Shown here one piece after another: positions 1 through 9,127 of a stretch of 64,000 nt of DNA. Both the position numbers and the translations under genes were made by a program. Source of the stretch: Afipia sp. GTDB lineage: Bacteria; Pseudomonadota; Alphaproteobacteria; Rhizobiales; Xanthobacteraceae. Every line of letters begins with the position of its first letter. Positions within the stretch are counted from its first letter, which is position 1. The DNA is taken from positions 372,001 to 436,000 of the forward strand of contig JANINQ010000021.1 in the NCBI GenBank assembly GCA_024508675.1, in the 5' to 3' direction. Below the pieces are notes generated by a model, which did not search any database, had not been told where the DNA came from, and was given only the letters and a program-made list of their open reading frames with translations.

Positions 1-216
1 GAAATCAAGATCGTCACCGAAGTCGCTGGACGCATTTGCGCGATTGCGGCCAGCGCCGGTGGCGACATCGGCAATGGTGACGACGTTGTTTTTGTCGAAG
101 CCATGAAGATGGAAATTCCGGTCGCTTCGCCCGCGGCAGGACGAATCAAGACGATTCTCGTCAACGTCGACGACATCGTTACCGAAGGACAGACGATCGC
201 CACGCTCGAAGCGTGA
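1..216 (+). CDS. Biotin carboxyl carrier protein/subunit, 5' end cut by the window
   Basis: The first 71 codons read open in frame 1 and end at TGA. The protein is one biotinyl/lipoyl domain. The biotinylation motif EAMKMEI is near residue 35, with the acceptor lysine between two methionines, followed by the usual glycine turn and a C-terminal VTEGQTIATLEA strand. Stand-alone carriers of this kind are about 70-75 residues, so probably only the start codon and a few residues are missing. It could instead be the C-terminal domain of a longer carboxylase subunit that lies outside the window. As a carrier it would accept carboxyl groups from a biotin carboxylase and pass them to a carboxyltransferase. 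The partner enzyme is not visible here. Confidence 0.85.
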   Translation, partial: EIKIVTEVAGRICAIAASAGGDIGNGDDVVFVEAMKMEIPVASPAAGRIKTILVNVDDIVTEGQTIATLEA

Positions 217-270
217 CAGACGACGTTTCCGCGACAAACTGTCCGGTCTACCTTAGGTGGCTTGCAGGCG

Positions 271-299
271 TTGCACTGGCTCCTGCACGATGACATGAT
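271..299 (+). promoter_or_regulatory. Candidate sigma-70-type promoter for the TRAP operon
   Basis: TTGCAC at 271-276 and CATGAT at 294-299 are separated by 17 bases, about 60 bases before the TAXI gene. Each hexamer matches the consensus at four of six positions. A short hairpin (TTTCGC-ATA-GCGAAA) lies between the promoter and the ribosome binding site. Prediction by eye only. Confidence 0.3.
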
Positions 300-355
300 C
301 CGGCAAAATCAAAAACGCGTTTCGCATAGCGAAAGCAATCTGGAGGGGAATCTAA

Positions 356-1513
356 ATGACGCGGCATATCAAAATCATTGCGGCCATGGTTCTTGCAGGC
401 TCGGCGGCTTCGCCTGCCCTTGCACAGGACATCAAGCTTCCACCATCAATGGCCTTCACGGCCTATGATACCGGCACCTCCGGCTTCAACATCGCTGTCG
501 GCGTCGGCAAGATGATGAAGGACAAGTACGGCTCCGACATCCGCGTGCTCCCGGCCGGCAACGACGTGGCGCGCCTCGCCCCGCTGCGCACCAACCGCGC
601 GGTTCTGGCGTGGATGGGCACGGGTAGCTATTTCGCGCAGGAAGGCGTGTTCGAATTCGGCGTCAAGGAATGGGGTCCGCAGGCGCTGCAGATGACCCTC
701 TCGACCGTCGACTGCAACGGCCTGTCGGTCGGCGTCACAAAAGACTCCGGCGTGAAAGAGTGGAAAGACTTCAAGGGTAAGCGGCTTGGCTTCGTGGTCG
801 GCTCGCCCGCTCTGAACCAGAACGCTCTGGCGATCATCGCCTATGGCGGCCTCACCCAGAAGGACGTGAAGATCGTCGAATTCGCGAGCTATGGCGCTAT
901 GTGGAAAGGCCTCCTGAACAACGACGCCGACGGCGCATTCGGTTCGACGGTGACCGGCCCTGCCAAGGAAGTAGAAACGTCGCCGCGTGGTCTGGTCTGG
1001 CCCGAACTGCCGCCGGAAGACAAGGCCGCGTGGGAGCGCGTCAGAAAGGTCGGCGCGTTCTTCAATCCGCACGTCACGTCCTGCGGCGCGGGGATCAGCG
1101 CGTCGGCTCCGCTCAAGCTCGCGGCCTATCCTTATCCGATCGCCACGACCTATGCGACACAGTCTGCGGATCAGGTCTACGCCATCACAAAGGCGATGAT
1201 CGCCGGCTACGATGCCTACAAGGACTCCGCGCCTGGCGCATCCGGCCTCGACGTCAAGAAGCAGACCAAGAAGTGGGTGATTCCGTATCACCCCGGCGCA
1301 GCAAAGGCGCTGAAGGAAGCCGGCCAGTGGAGCGACGACGACGAGAAGTATAACAACGACCTGATCAAGCGGCAGGGCGTTCTGGCTGACGCATGGAAGG
1401 CCTACAACACCGCGACCGCGCCGGGTGAGCCCGCGGCATTCCTCTCCGGATGGATGGCAGCGCGTAAGGCCGCCCTTGCCAAGGCCAACATGCCGAATGG
1501 ATTCGAGGACTAA
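356..1513 (+). CDS. TAXI-family TRAP transporter substrate-binding protein
   Basis: This is the periplasmic receptor of a TAXI-type TRAP importer, which drives organic-acid or amino-acid uptake with an ion gradient. The 385-residue product begins with a signal peptide (MTRHIKIIAAMVLAGSAA, cleavage after ALA near residue 23). It continues with the NMT1/TAXI fold, including GFNIAVGVGKMM early and a WKDFKGKRLGFVVGSPA segment typical of the family. A strong ribosome site (GGAGGGG) sits 6 bases before the ATG. The fused membrane subunit follows 53 bases downstream on the same strand, so the two form an operon. The C-terminal part (YNNDLIKRQGVLADAWKAY) is longer than in minimal TAXI proteins. The substrate is unknown. 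Confidence 0.9.
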   Translation: MTRHIKIIAAMVLAGSAASPALAQDIKLPPSMAFTAYDTGTSGFNIAVGVGKMMKDKYGSDIRVLPAGNDVARLAPLRTNRAVLAWMGTGSYFAQEGVFEFGVKEWGPQALQMTLSTVDCNGLSVGVTKDSGVKEWKDFKGKRLGFVVGSPALNQNALAIIAYGGLTQKDVKIVEFASYGAMWKGLLNNDADGAFGSTVTGPAKEVETSPRGLVWPELPPEDKAAWERVRKVGAFFNPHVTSCGAGISASAPLKLAAYPYPIATTYATQSADQVYAITKAMIAGYDAYKDSAPGASGLDVKKQTKKWVIPYHPGAAKALKEAGQWSDDDEKYNNDLIKRQGVLADAWKAYNTATAPGEPAAFLSGWMAARKAALAKANMPNGFED

Positions 1514-1566
1514 TACCTTCGATTCCGGCCATCGGACGTCGTCAACACTCTACTTCGGTATCGCCA

Positions 1567-3675
1567 ATGTCAGCTTCGTCCGATAACACCCAGAACGTGG
1601 CAGCCGCATCCGGTGCGGCTGCCACCATAGCCTCCGCGCAAAAAAGGGTCGTGTTCGATGACCCTCATGCCGGCACAGGCGGGTTACAGGAAGCGGAAGT
1701 TACGCGCGTCCGCACTCTTCGCGGCGGATGGCGCTGGGCGCTCATCGTCGCCACCGCAGCAACCATCCTGCTTTGCATCAATCAGCAATTCGCCCTTCGC
1801 TTCTTTGTCGATTACACCCAGCTCAACACCGAATATTTTTATCTGCTGATCGCACTGATGCTGCCGTTCACCTTCCTGATCTTTCCGGGATCGGAGAAGG
1901 CGTCGCTCGACCGCATCCCCTGGTATGACGTTGCTCTGTTTGTCGGGACATTCGGCGCCGCCATCTACCTGATGGCGAATATCCGGCAGGCAGCCGCGCT
2001 GGGATGGGAATTTGCCGGCGCTCCGACGCCGGTGATCGTGGGCGGTCTCATCATGTGGGCCGTGCTGATGGAGGCATTGCGGCGCACCGGCGGCTGGAGC
2101 TTGCTGCTGTGTGTCCTCCCTTTCACCGTTTATCCGCTTTTCGCTGACGCAAGCTGGCTTGGACCGTTTCGCGGAACGCAATCGACTCTCGAACAGGCGA
2201 CCGCCTATCACGTTCTTTCCGGCGAGAGCCTGCTCGGGATTCCGATCCAGGCCTTCGCCGATACCGTGATCGGCTTCCTCGTGTTCGGCACGGCGCTAAT
2301 GATGACCGGAGCGGGTAAGTTCTTCATCAACATTGCTTTCGCACTCTGCGGCACCTTCCGCGGCGGCGCAGCCAAAGTCTGCATTTTCGCCAGCGGCCTT
2401 CTCGGCATGATGTCGGGCTCCATCATCTCCAACGTGCTGACCGCCGGCACCATGACTATTCCGGTGATGAAGAAAAGCGGCTTCCGCGCCTCATACGCAG
2501 CCGCCATCGAGGCCTGCGCCTCGACCGGCGCGGTGCTCGCCCCTCCGGTGATGGGCGCAACGGCATTCGTGATCGCGCAGTTTCTGAACGTCAGCTACGC
2601 CGACGTCGCGCTCGCTGCGATCATCCCTGCCGCGCTTTATTATCTCGGCCTCTTCATGCAGGTGGATTCCTATGCCGCCCGCCACAATCTCGCAGGCATT
2701 CCGCGCTCGGAACTGCCGCGCGTGTGGGACACCATCAAGGACGGCTGGTACTACATTTTCGTCATCGCGCTTCTCATCGTGATGCTGCTGTATTTCAAGC
2801 GCGAGAGTCATGCGCCGTTCTATGCGACGGCGCTTCTGCTGGTGCTGAACCAGATGTTCTCGAAAGATACCCGCTGGACCTTTGAGACCATCAACAAATT
2901 TCTGGAGGTCAACGGGCGCACATTCGTCGAGTTGATCGGCATTCTGGCGGGATGCGGTCTGCTGATCGGCGCGTTCTCTATGACCGGCGTCATCTCCAGC
3001 CTCGCCAACGATCTGCTGAGAATGGCCGGCGACAACGCATTCCTGCTGCTGGTGATGTGCGCTTTCACAAGCCTCATCCTCGGCCTCGGTCTGACCACCA
3101 CCGCCTGCTATATCTTCCTCGCCATCCTCGTCGCGCCGGCGCTCGAAAAAGCCGGCCTCAACAAGATGGCCGTGCACATGTTCATCTTCTACTGGGGCAT
3201 GCTGTCGTCGATCACGCCACCCGTAGCCATCGCCTCGTTTGCAGCAGCAGGCATCGCAGGCTCTCCCGCCATGAAGACGGGGTGGGAATCGATGTGGGTC
3301 GGCAGCATCATTTACTTCATTCCCTTCTTCTTCGTGCTCAATCCCGCACTCGTTCTCCAGGGCGACGCGCCGTATCTCGCCGCACTTGGTCTGATGGCCA
3401 TGGCTGCAATCGGCACGCTGTTCATCTGCGGCGGCATTCAGGGCTATCAGGCCTTCGTCGGAAACTTGCAGCGGACGGGAACGCTGGAATGGCCGATCCG
3501 CGTGCTGCTGGTGATCGGCGGGTTCGTCATCGCCACTCCGGGCGGCGGCATCATGCCGCTCTCGCAATTTCAGGTCACGGGACTGGGTCTTGCCATTCTG
3601 GTGCCGACGCTGATTCTTGCCCTCGTGCTGGTGCGGCGGAACCCGATTCTGCCAAAGACGCTTTCACCGGGCTGA
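1567..3675 (+). CDS. TRAP transporter fused permease (4TM + 12TM)
   Basis: The 702-residue polytopic membrane protein is the fused small and large TRAP permease that pairs with the TAXI receptor encoded just upstream. After a cytoplasmic N-terminus of about 60 residues, hydrophobic segments start at WALIVATAATILLC and run to the C-terminus. The large-subunit core has the conserved GLLGMMSGSIISNVLTAGTM stretch (near residues 280-300), EACASTGAVLAPPVMGA, and a second inverted half with LGLGLTTTACYIFLAIL and MLSSITPPVAIASFAAAG. Length and order match the TRAP fused-permease family. It acts in the inner membrane. No neighbouring gene reveals the substrate. Confidence 0.92.
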   Translation: MSASSDNTQNVAAASGAAATIASAQKRVVFDDPHAGTGGLQEAEVTRVRTLRGGWRWALIVATAATILLCINQQFALRFFVDYTQLNTEYFYLLIALMLPFTFLIFPGSEKASLDRIPWYDVALFVGTFGAAIYLMANIRQAAALGWEFAGAPTPVIVGGLIMWAVLMEALRRTGGWSLLLCVLPFTVYPLFADASWLGPFRGTQSTLEQATAYHVLSGESLLGIPIQAFADTVIGFLVFGTALMMTGAGKFFINIAFALCGTFRGGAAKVCIFASGLLGMMSGSIISNVLTAGTMTIPVMKKSGFRASYAAAIEACASTGAVLAPPVMGATAFVIAQFLNVSYADVALAAIIPAALYYLGLFMQVDSYAARHNLAGIPRSELPRVWDTIKDGWYYIFVIALLIVMLLYFKRESHAPFYATALLLVLNQMFSKDTRWTFETINKFLEVNGRTFVELIGILAGCGLLIGAFSMTGVISSLANDLLRMAGDNAFLLLVMCAFTSLILGLGLTTTACYIFLAILVAPALEKAGLNKMAVHMFIFYWGMLSSITPPVAIASFAAAGIAGSPAMKTGWESMWVGSIIYFIPFFFVLNPALVLQGDAPYLAALGLMAMAAIGTLFICGGIQGYQAFVGNLQRTGTLEWPIRVLLVIGGFVIATPGGGIMPLSQFQVTGLGLAILVPTLILALVLVRRNPILPKTLSPG

Positions 3676-3693
3676 GTTGCGCTTCGGCGCAAC
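3676..3693 (+). terminator. UUCG-tetraloop hairpin after the TRAP permease
   Basis: GTTGCGC-TTCG-GCGCAAC starts at the base after the permease stop codon. It is a 7-bp perfect stem with the very stable C(UUCG)G loop and no U-tract. It is more likely a 3'-end stabiliser or weak terminator than a canonical intrinsic terminator. Confidence 0.45.
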
Positions 3694-3876
3694 CGGCAAA
3701 TTGTGGCGATTATTCGCGCGGCGTTCATGTTGAACCGCAAGGAAACCGTGCATCCCCGCCACACTCGACGAAATATGCTGCCCTTATCTTGGCGTGAATG
3801 ACTTGTATCTGGCGTTCTGGTGTGTTCGACCTATAGTCCAGTCAATTCGAACGCTGAATCTTGATAAGGGATACCG

Positions 3877-4119
3877 ATGTTCAAAGCACTTCTTGCAAGC
3901 ACTCTGCTCGTCTCGGCAACTGTCGGCGCCTTTGCGCAGACCACGGCTCCACAGCGCGGCGGCACGGCGGAAGAGCAGAAGGCCTGCGCTCCGGACGTTT
4001 CGCGCCACTGCCGCACCGTGATGAACGAGGGTGATTTCGTGATTCTGGGCTGCCTGCAGGCCAACCGCCCGAAAATCAGCAAGAAGTGCGACGCCGTTCT
4101 CAAGAGCCACGGCCAGTAA
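3877..4119 (+). CDS. Small secreted cysteine-containing protein
   Basis: The 80-residue product has a signal peptide (MFKALLASTLLVSATVGAFAQ) and a mature part of about 59 residues with four cysteines, in KACAPD, RHCRT, LGCLQ and SKKCDAV. The spacing resembles the cysteine-rich repeat of GLG1-type periplasmic proteins (CxxDxxxxC...C...C), common as small hypotheticals in this bacterial group. The cysteines could form two disulfides. It is a single-gene unit ended by a strong hairpin. A weak ribosome site (AAGGGATACC) precedes the ATG. The function is unknown. Confidence 0.75.
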   Translation: MFKALLASTLLVSATVGAFAQTTAPQRGGTAEEQKACAPDVSRHCRTVMNEGDFVILGCLQANRPKISKKCDAVLKSHGQ

Positions 4120-4157
4120 GCCGTCGCACTCTTCCTGATTGTCCCGGATAAGCCGAT

Positions 4158-4189
4158 AAAATCAGCCTGACCCAAGTCAGGCTGATTTT
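4158..4189. terminator. Bidirectional intrinsic terminator between the small Cys protein and hpnO
   Basis: A perfect 14-bp stem (AAAATCAGCCTGAC / GTCAGGCTGATTTT) with a CCAA loop has A and T runs at its two ends. It lies between two convergent genes, so it can end transcripts from both strands. Its right arm is partly repeated 18 bases further on, inside the hpnO 3' end. Confidence 0.8.
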
Positions 4190-4194
4190 CTTGT

Positions 4195-5595
4195 TCAGGC
4201 TGATTTTCTTGCTGCGTTATCGACCAGCGTCTTGCCCAGCGACCAGATCGCACCGGGCACGCGGTGGCTGGCCTCGATCACCTGATCGAATGAGTTCGTG
4301 ATCCAGTTGCAGTCATCCTGAGTGATCGTCAGCGCCGGAAGCAGCTTGATCGTATGGCTGGCGTGACCTGACACCTGACTGAGGATCTTGTGATCCTTGA
4401 ACAGCGGGATGGTGATGAGCTGACAGAACAGGCCCTTGCTTGCCGCTTCCAGCATCGTCCATGAGGCCTTGAGCTTGAGCGACTTCGGCGGGCCGAATTC
4501 GACGCCGATCATCAATCCCTTGCCGCGCACATTCTTCAGAAGCTCATAGCGGGGAATCATCGCGGAGAGCGTCGAGAGAAGCTCGGCGCCACGTGCCGCC
4601 GCGTTCTCGATCACCTTCTCCTGCTTGAGGACTTCCAGCGTCGCGATACCGGCCGCCATGGCGAGATCGTTCTTGGAGAACGTCGATCCATGCACAACGG
4701 CGCGATCCATGCGATCGAAGATCTTGTCGAAGATCGCCTTGCGCGTCAGCACCGCGCCGACCGGCACATGCCCGCCGGAAAGGGACTTCGACAGCAGCAC
4801 CATATCGGGCTCGACATTCCAGTGCTCGACCGCGAGGAAACGCCCGGTCCGCCCCATGCCGGTCTGAATCTCGTCGGCAACGAAAATCGTGCCGTAGCGT
4901 TTGCAGAGCGCCGCCGCTCCAGCGAGATAGCCGTCGTCGGGCATGTTGACGCCCTTGCCCTGGATCGGCTCGACGATAAAGGCCGCGACCTGACGCGACG
5001 CCAGCGCCTTCTCAAGTGCCGCGAGATCGTTGAATGGAATCGAGGTGCAGTCCGGCAGCAACGGTCCGAAGCCGTCGCGGAAATTCTTGTCGCCGGTCAG
5101 CGACAGCGAACCGTAAGACAGTCCATGATAGGCATGATCGCAATAGACGATCCCGGTGCGGCCGGTCGAACCGCGCGCGAACTTGATCGCAGCTTCGACA
5201 CATTCCGTCCCTGAATTCGCAAAAAAGACCTTGTCGAGATAAGGCACATGCGCGATCAGGCGCTCGGCGAGAATGCCGGCGAGCGTCGACAGATCGAGCT
5301 GAACGAGATTCGGCAGATCGCTGTCGAGGACACTCTTGAGCGCGTTCTTGATGGCCGGATGGTTGCGGCCGAGTGCGAAAACGCCAAATCCGCTGAGGAG
5401 ATCGAGATAACGATCATTGTCGCGATCGAACAGATACTGGCCCTGCCCGCGCTGGAAGCCGACATCGTAGCCGATGGTCTTGAGGACCCGGACGAGCTGC
5501 TCGTTCAGATATCGCGTATGCAGAGTGTTTCGCTGGAATTGGCGATCCGCGAACATCTCCGAAATGTCTAGATTTGACTGCATGATGTCATACAT
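4195..5595 (-). CDS. hpnO: Hopanoid biosynthesis class III aminotransferase HpnO
   Basis: This PLP-dependent class III aminotransferase (466 residues) is expected to make aminobacteriohopanetriol by aminating the ribose-derived hopanoid side chain. Visible family features are the NSGTECVEAAIKFAR phosphate/PLP region, ADEIQTGMGRTG with the conserved Asp, and LLSKSLSGGHVPVGAVL with the PLP lysine in SKSLSGG. HpnO is assigned over other class III enzymes (ornithine or acetylornithine aminotransferases) because of the hopanoid neighbourhood and an N-terminal extension (MFADRQFQRNTLHTRYLNEQ). ATG at 5595 is used; an in-frame ATG at 5583 is equally possible, and neither has a strong ribosome site. 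The last codons (ARKSA, stop) fall in a repeat of the terminator arm. Confidence 0.85.
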   Translation of the reverse strand: MYDIMQSNLDISEMFADRQFQRNTLHTRYLNEQLVRVLKTIGYDVGFQRGQGQYLFDRDNDRYLDLLSGFGVFALGRNHPAIKNALKSVLDSDLPNLVQLDLSTLAGILAERLIAHVPYLDKVFFANSGTECVEAAIKFARGSTGRTGIVYCDHAYHGLSYGSLSLTGDKNFRDGFGPLLPDCTSIPFNDLAALEKALASRQVAAFIVEPIQGKGVNMPDDGYLAGAAALCKRYGTIFVADEIQTGMGRTGRFLAVEHWNVEPDMVLLSKSLSGGHVPVGAVLTRKAIFDKIFDRMDRAVVHGSTFSKNDLAMAAGIATLEVLKQEKVIENAAARGAELLSTLSAMIPRYELLKNVRGKGLMIGVEFGPPKSLKLKASWTMLEAASKGLFCQLITIPLFKDHKILSQVSGHASHTIKLLPALTITQDDCNWITNSFDQVIEASHRVPGAIWSLGKTLVDNAARKSA

Positions 5596-5708
5596 ACTTC
5601 GTTTGCCGGGCGTCTAGTCAACTGAAATTAATGTCTGCGTCGTTTTGTCAATCTCTGGAACTACGAACGGCTTTTGTGTTTAGTTGGTTGCAATGCACGC
5701 GAGGATTC

Positions 5709-6326
5709 ATGCGAAAAACAGCGCTTAGTGGAATGTTCCTGCTGGCTGCGGCCGGCGCAGCCTATGCCGCCGACCCGCTCGGCGAATGGAAGGTTGAAGA
5801 GGACAAGGCCACGATTCGAATCGTTGACTGCAATTCCAGGCTCTGGGGGGTCATCGCCTCCGAGCAGATTCCCGGCAACCTCGACAGCAAGAACCCCGAC
5901 AAGGCCAAGCGGACGCGCCCCACCCTGGGAATCCCTGTTCTTCTGAACATGAAGAAAGCAGAGGACGAAAAGGACAAATGGGAAGGCCAGATCTACGACG
6001 CCACAAGCGGCAAGACGTATGACGCCAACATTCAGCTCAAGTCGGCCAATTCGCTCCGTGTCGAAGGCTGCGTCGCCATGATCCTGTGCGGCGGCCAGAC
6101 CTGGACCCGCGTGGTGGAAGGCTCGCCCGCTCCGGCTGGCGCGAAGGCAGGCACGACCGCTCCCAAGACCACAGGCACGCCTCCTGCGCCCAAGACAACA
6201 GCGCCCTCGCCATTCCCGACCCCGATCGGCGCACCAAAGACAGCCGCCCCGAAGGGTGCCAAGGCTGGCGAGCAGGCCACCTCTGAAGTCTGCCTGCTGC
6301 CGGAAATTGCCAACGCCCCGCGCTAG
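5709..6326 (+). CDS. DUF2147-family secreted protein with Pro/Ala-rich tail
   Basis: The 205-residue product has a signal peptide (MRKTALSGMFLLAAAGAAYA) followed by a DUF2147-like domain (DPLGEWKVEEDKATIRIVDC near residue 22, then a segment around WEGQIYDATSGKTYDANI and a conserved late GCVAMILCGGQTWTR). The last 75 residues are a low-complexity stretch rich in Pro, Ala, Thr and Lys that may span the periplasm or bind cell wall, ending in a short EVCLLPEIANAPR piece. The ATG at 5709 is chosen because it starts the signal peptide. The open frame extends 26 codons upstream without a signal-like sequence. The function of DUF2147 is unknown. Confidence 0.75.
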   Translation: MRKTALSGMFLLAAAGAAYAADPLGEWKVEEDKATIRIVDCNSRLWGVIASEQIPGNLDSKNPDKAKRTRPTLGIPVLLNMKKAEDEKDKWEGQIYDATSGKTYDANIQLKSANSLRVEGCVAMILCGGQTWTRVVEGSPAPAGAKAGTTAPKTTGTPPAPKTTAPSPFPTPIGAPKTAAPKGAKAGEQATSEVCLLPEIANAPR

Positions 6327-6386
6327 ACCTTGTCGGCGCGAAGCGGAAGCCCGCTTCACGGCAGAACACATGAACGAGCACTTTTA

Positions 6387-6420
6387 AACGCGATCCGATT
6401 CAATTTGAACGGATCGCGTT
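6387..6420. terminator. Inverted repeat between convergent DUF2147 gene and hpnN
   Basis: AACGCGATCCG and CGGATCGCGTT form an 11-bp stem, extended inside by TTCAA/TTGAA. It lies between the ends of two convergent genes and touches the hpnN stop codon. Short T or A runs flank it, so it probably acts as a shared terminator. Confidence 0.6.
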
Positions 6421-9009
6421 CTAATTATGGTCGCGGGGACGCCCCATCAGCGCCGGCTGGAAGAGCACCGCGGCGGCAAGCGTGGTCACCAGCGACAATG
6501 CCAGCAGCTTGCCCATGCTCGACGTTCCTGGATGGCTCGACAACCACAAGCTGCCGAACGCCGTCGCCGTCGTCATCGCACTGAAGAAGATCGCGCGCGT
6601 CAGGCTCGACTGCAGTAGATCAGTCTGCCCCGCCCGCCACGCGGTGACGTAGTAAATCTTGAACGCCACACCGATGCCGAGTAGCAGCGGCAACGCGATG
6701 ATGTTGGCGAAGTTCATCGGCAGTCCGATCAGCACGCAGATCTCAAGCGTTACAACGCCCGCCAGCACCAGCGGCACCAGCGTGAGAAGCACATCGCCGA
6801 TCCGGCGCAGCACGATCCAGAGCAGGATCGCAATCGACAGCAGCGCCCAGAAACCGGCATGGATGAAGGCTCTGACGATGGTGTCGCCGGATTTCAGAAT
6901 CGAGATCGGACCGCCGATAGCCTCAGGCTGAACTTTCAACACGGCAGCCGCAAAGGCGCGTAGCGTGTCGTTGTCGTTGGGATCGCCCTTTGGCTGCACT
7001 TCGACGCGCGTCCTGCCATCGGCAGAGGTCCAATCGTGCAGGATGTCAGGCGGCAGCGTCTTCACGCTGACCGGCTGTGCCTTGAGCAGGCCGCGGACCT
7101 GATCCAGCGCCACGTTCAGCGGTGCGATGAATGTCGCCTCGGCTTTCTCGCGTGTTGCCTTGCTGGCCTGTGCAAGCTTCGCCAGCGCATCGGCAAGCCG
7201 CCGCGCGGCGACCGCGCCCGGACCTTTGTCGTCGCCTGCGGTCTTGCGCAGGCTATCCACCGAGCCTTTCAGCGCCGCGACATTTTCCTCGTCCGAGGGC
7301 GCTGTCCCGCGCTGCGTTTCATTCAGGATCGGATTGAGCTGCGCAGCCGCCTTGCGGATGATGGCGAGCTTGGCGGGCTGATCCTCCGGAATAAAGGTGT
7401 CGAGCGAAATCGTGCGCGACACCTCGGGAAGCTTTGCAAGGCTCTCCTGAATTTCCTTCGCCTTGGCCATCGACGGCGCCAGCACCTCGACCGCATTGGT
7501 GCCGGTGTTCGGGTCGCGGCGCAGGTCGAGATAGGTCGCAACAGACTCCACCTTGGCGCTGCGCAGATTCATCGGATTGAAGTCGAACTGCAGGAAATAC
7601 AGCAGCGGCAAGCCGATCACGGCGACGCCGAGCGTCGCCACAACAACGCCGACGCGGTGGGTTTCAAGGAAGCGATCGACCGGAGCCAGGAACTTGAAGC
7701 CGAGCGGTTCGGCTTCGCCCGGAGGATTCAGGATCTTGAGCAGCGCGGGCAGCACGGTAATCGCCGCAATGAACGCGATGATCATGCCGGCGCCGGCGAT
7801 CTTTCCAAGCTCCGACACACCCTTGTAGTCGGTCGGCAGAAACGAGAGGAAGCCGGCGGCGGTCGCCACCGCAGCCAGCGTCAGCGGCACGGCGGAATAT
7901 TCGGCGGCCTTCTCAAGCGCGGGATCGAGCTTGTCGAGTTCGTGGCGCTCGGCGCGATATCTGACGCTGTATTGAATCCCGAAGTCGACACCGAGACCGA
8001 CGAACAGCACGAAGAATGCAATCGAGATCAGATTGAACGCGCCCACCAGCATGAGGCCGACGGCGGTGGTGACGGACAAACCGATGATCAGGGTCACGAA
8101 GACCGCGCCGATGATCTTGGATGATTTCAGCGCGCACCAGAGGATGAACAGCACGATCAGGACGGTGCCGCCATGGGTAAGAAGCGCGCCCTCCTGCACC
8201 GTCGAGAATTCGTCATTCGCGATCGGCACCGGCCCCGTCAGACGGACCCGTGCCCCGTAATCCTTGGCAAGGTTGATGTCCGCGGCTGCCTTGCGGATGG
8301 CATCGGTCGCCGCCCCGCCAGGCTCCAGCGCGTTGAAATCGAGGACTGGCCGGATCAGGAGCAGAACCCGCTTATCGCCGTCCGTCAGCGGCTCATCGCT
8401 CGACAGTTCCCGCCACGAGAAGGGGGCCGGCTTGTCCGCCAGCACCTTTTCAACCGTATCCGCCACCTGATTGAGCGGACGGGCCATGGCGTCCTTGGGG
8501 TACTGCCCCCGGGCCGCACCGGCGAGGCCAAACTCCAGCACGCCCGTCAGGCCGCGCAGGCTGGGATCGTCCACCAGGATGTCGAAAATCGGGGCCGCCG
8601 AGGCCAGTTGGCCGGTCTGCTTGGCCACCTCGGAGGTGGGCAGGAACAAAAGTCCGTTATTGTCGAAGAAGGCCCCGCCGCCCGGCCGGCGGATCGAAAT
8701 GAACCTGTCGGTCTGTGGCTGCAACTTCTTCTCAAGGGCGTCACCAGCCTGCCGGGCCAGTTCCGGCGTGGGAGCCTCGACAACGGCCAAAATCGAGTCA
8801 TTTCGACCCGGAAAGGCCTTTTCGAAGTCAATTTCGCGCTTTCGCCAGTCCAGATCGGGAGAAATCAGCTTCGCAACATCGGTATTGATGGCAAAGTTCC
8901 GGTGGGAATAGACGCCTGCCGCCGCAGCCAGAGCCAAGCCAGCCACGAGGACCAGCCATGCATGGCGCGTGCAAAAACGAACAAGCGATACAATAGTCCT
9001 TGTCAGCAC
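6421..9009 (-). CDS. hpnN: Hopanoid-associated RND (MMPL-type) transporter HpnN
   Basis: The 862-residue inner-membrane protein has the two-fold RND layout: a first TM segment (LVLVAGLALAAAAGVYSH), a large periplasmic loop (about residues 40-270), a TM bundle containing GLGVDFGIQYSVRYRAER (the intramembrane Asp motif), a second loop and a second bundle ending near residue 850. HpnN is known to be needed to move hopanoids to the outer membrane in Rhodopseudomonas palustris. Length, the N-terminal TIVSLVRFCTRHAW sequence and its position between hpnO and dxs support the name. Translation appears to start at GTG. It is divergent from dxs across a 213-base region. Confidence 0.9.
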   Translation of the reverse strand: MLTRTIVSLVRFCTRHAWLVLVAGLALAAAAGVYSHRNFAINTDVAKLISPDLDWRKREIDFEKAFPGRNDSILAVVEAPTPELARQAGDALEKKLQPQTDRFISIRRPGGGAFFDNNGLLFLPTSEVAKQTGQLASAAPIFDILVDDPSLRGLTGVLEFGLAGAARGQYPKDAMARPLNQVADTVEKVLADKPAPFSWRELSSDEPLTDGDKRVLLLIRPVLDFNALEPGGAATDAIRKAAADINLAKDYGARVRLTGPVPIANDEFSTVQEGALLTHGGTVLIVLFILWCALKSSKIIGAVFVTLIIGLSVTTAVGLMLVGAFNLISIAFFVLFVGLGVDFGIQYSVRYRAERHELDKLDPALEKAAEYSAVPLTLAAVATAAGFLSFLPTDYKGVSELGKIAGAGMIIAFIAAITVLPALLKILNPPGEAEPLGFKFLAPVDRFLETHRVGVVVATLGVAVIGLPLLYFLQFDFNPMNLRSAKVESVATYLDLRRDPNTGTNAVEVLAPSMAKAKEIQESLAKLPEVSRTISLDTFIPEDQPAKLAIIRKAAAQLNPILNETQRGTAPSDEENVAALKGSVDSLRKTAGDDKGPGAVAARRLADALAKLAQASKATREKAEATFIAPLNVALDQVRGLLKAQPVSVKTLPPDILHDWTSADGRTRVEVQPKGDPNDNDTLRAFAAAVLKVQPEAIGGPISILKSGDTIVRAFIHAGFWALLSIAILLWIVLRRIGDVLLTLVPLVLAGVVTLEICVLIGLPMNFANIIALPLLLGIGVAFKIYYVTAWRAGQTDLLQSSLTRAIFFSAMTTATAFGSLWLSSHPGTSSMGKLLALSLVTTLAAAVLFQPALMGRPRDHN

Positions 9010-9127
9010 AGGTTTTCTTTCTATTTCTGGCGGCCAGCTTGGGGTAAAGGCAACTGCCGGGGAGGCAGGCCGTTAACTTACTGATGCCTCAAACGGTGCC
9101 CTTAAGTCACACAATAGTGGCAATTAA

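Noticed and set aside
446-1291. Long open frame opposite the TAXI gene
   Set aside because: It lies wholly antisense to a well-supported gene, and its Arg/Asp/His-rich composition is typical of the complementary frame of high-GC coding DNA. The same applies to the long frames at 2491-3567, 7036-8124, 9679-10596, 11117-12112, 12230-13048, 16703-17719 and 55890-57389.
5657-5682. GGAAC followed after 15 bases by TGTT upstream of the DUF2147 gene
   Set aside because: The spacer is shorter than the 16-17 bases of EcfG promoters and the -10 box lacks the first C. I do not call it an EcfG site.
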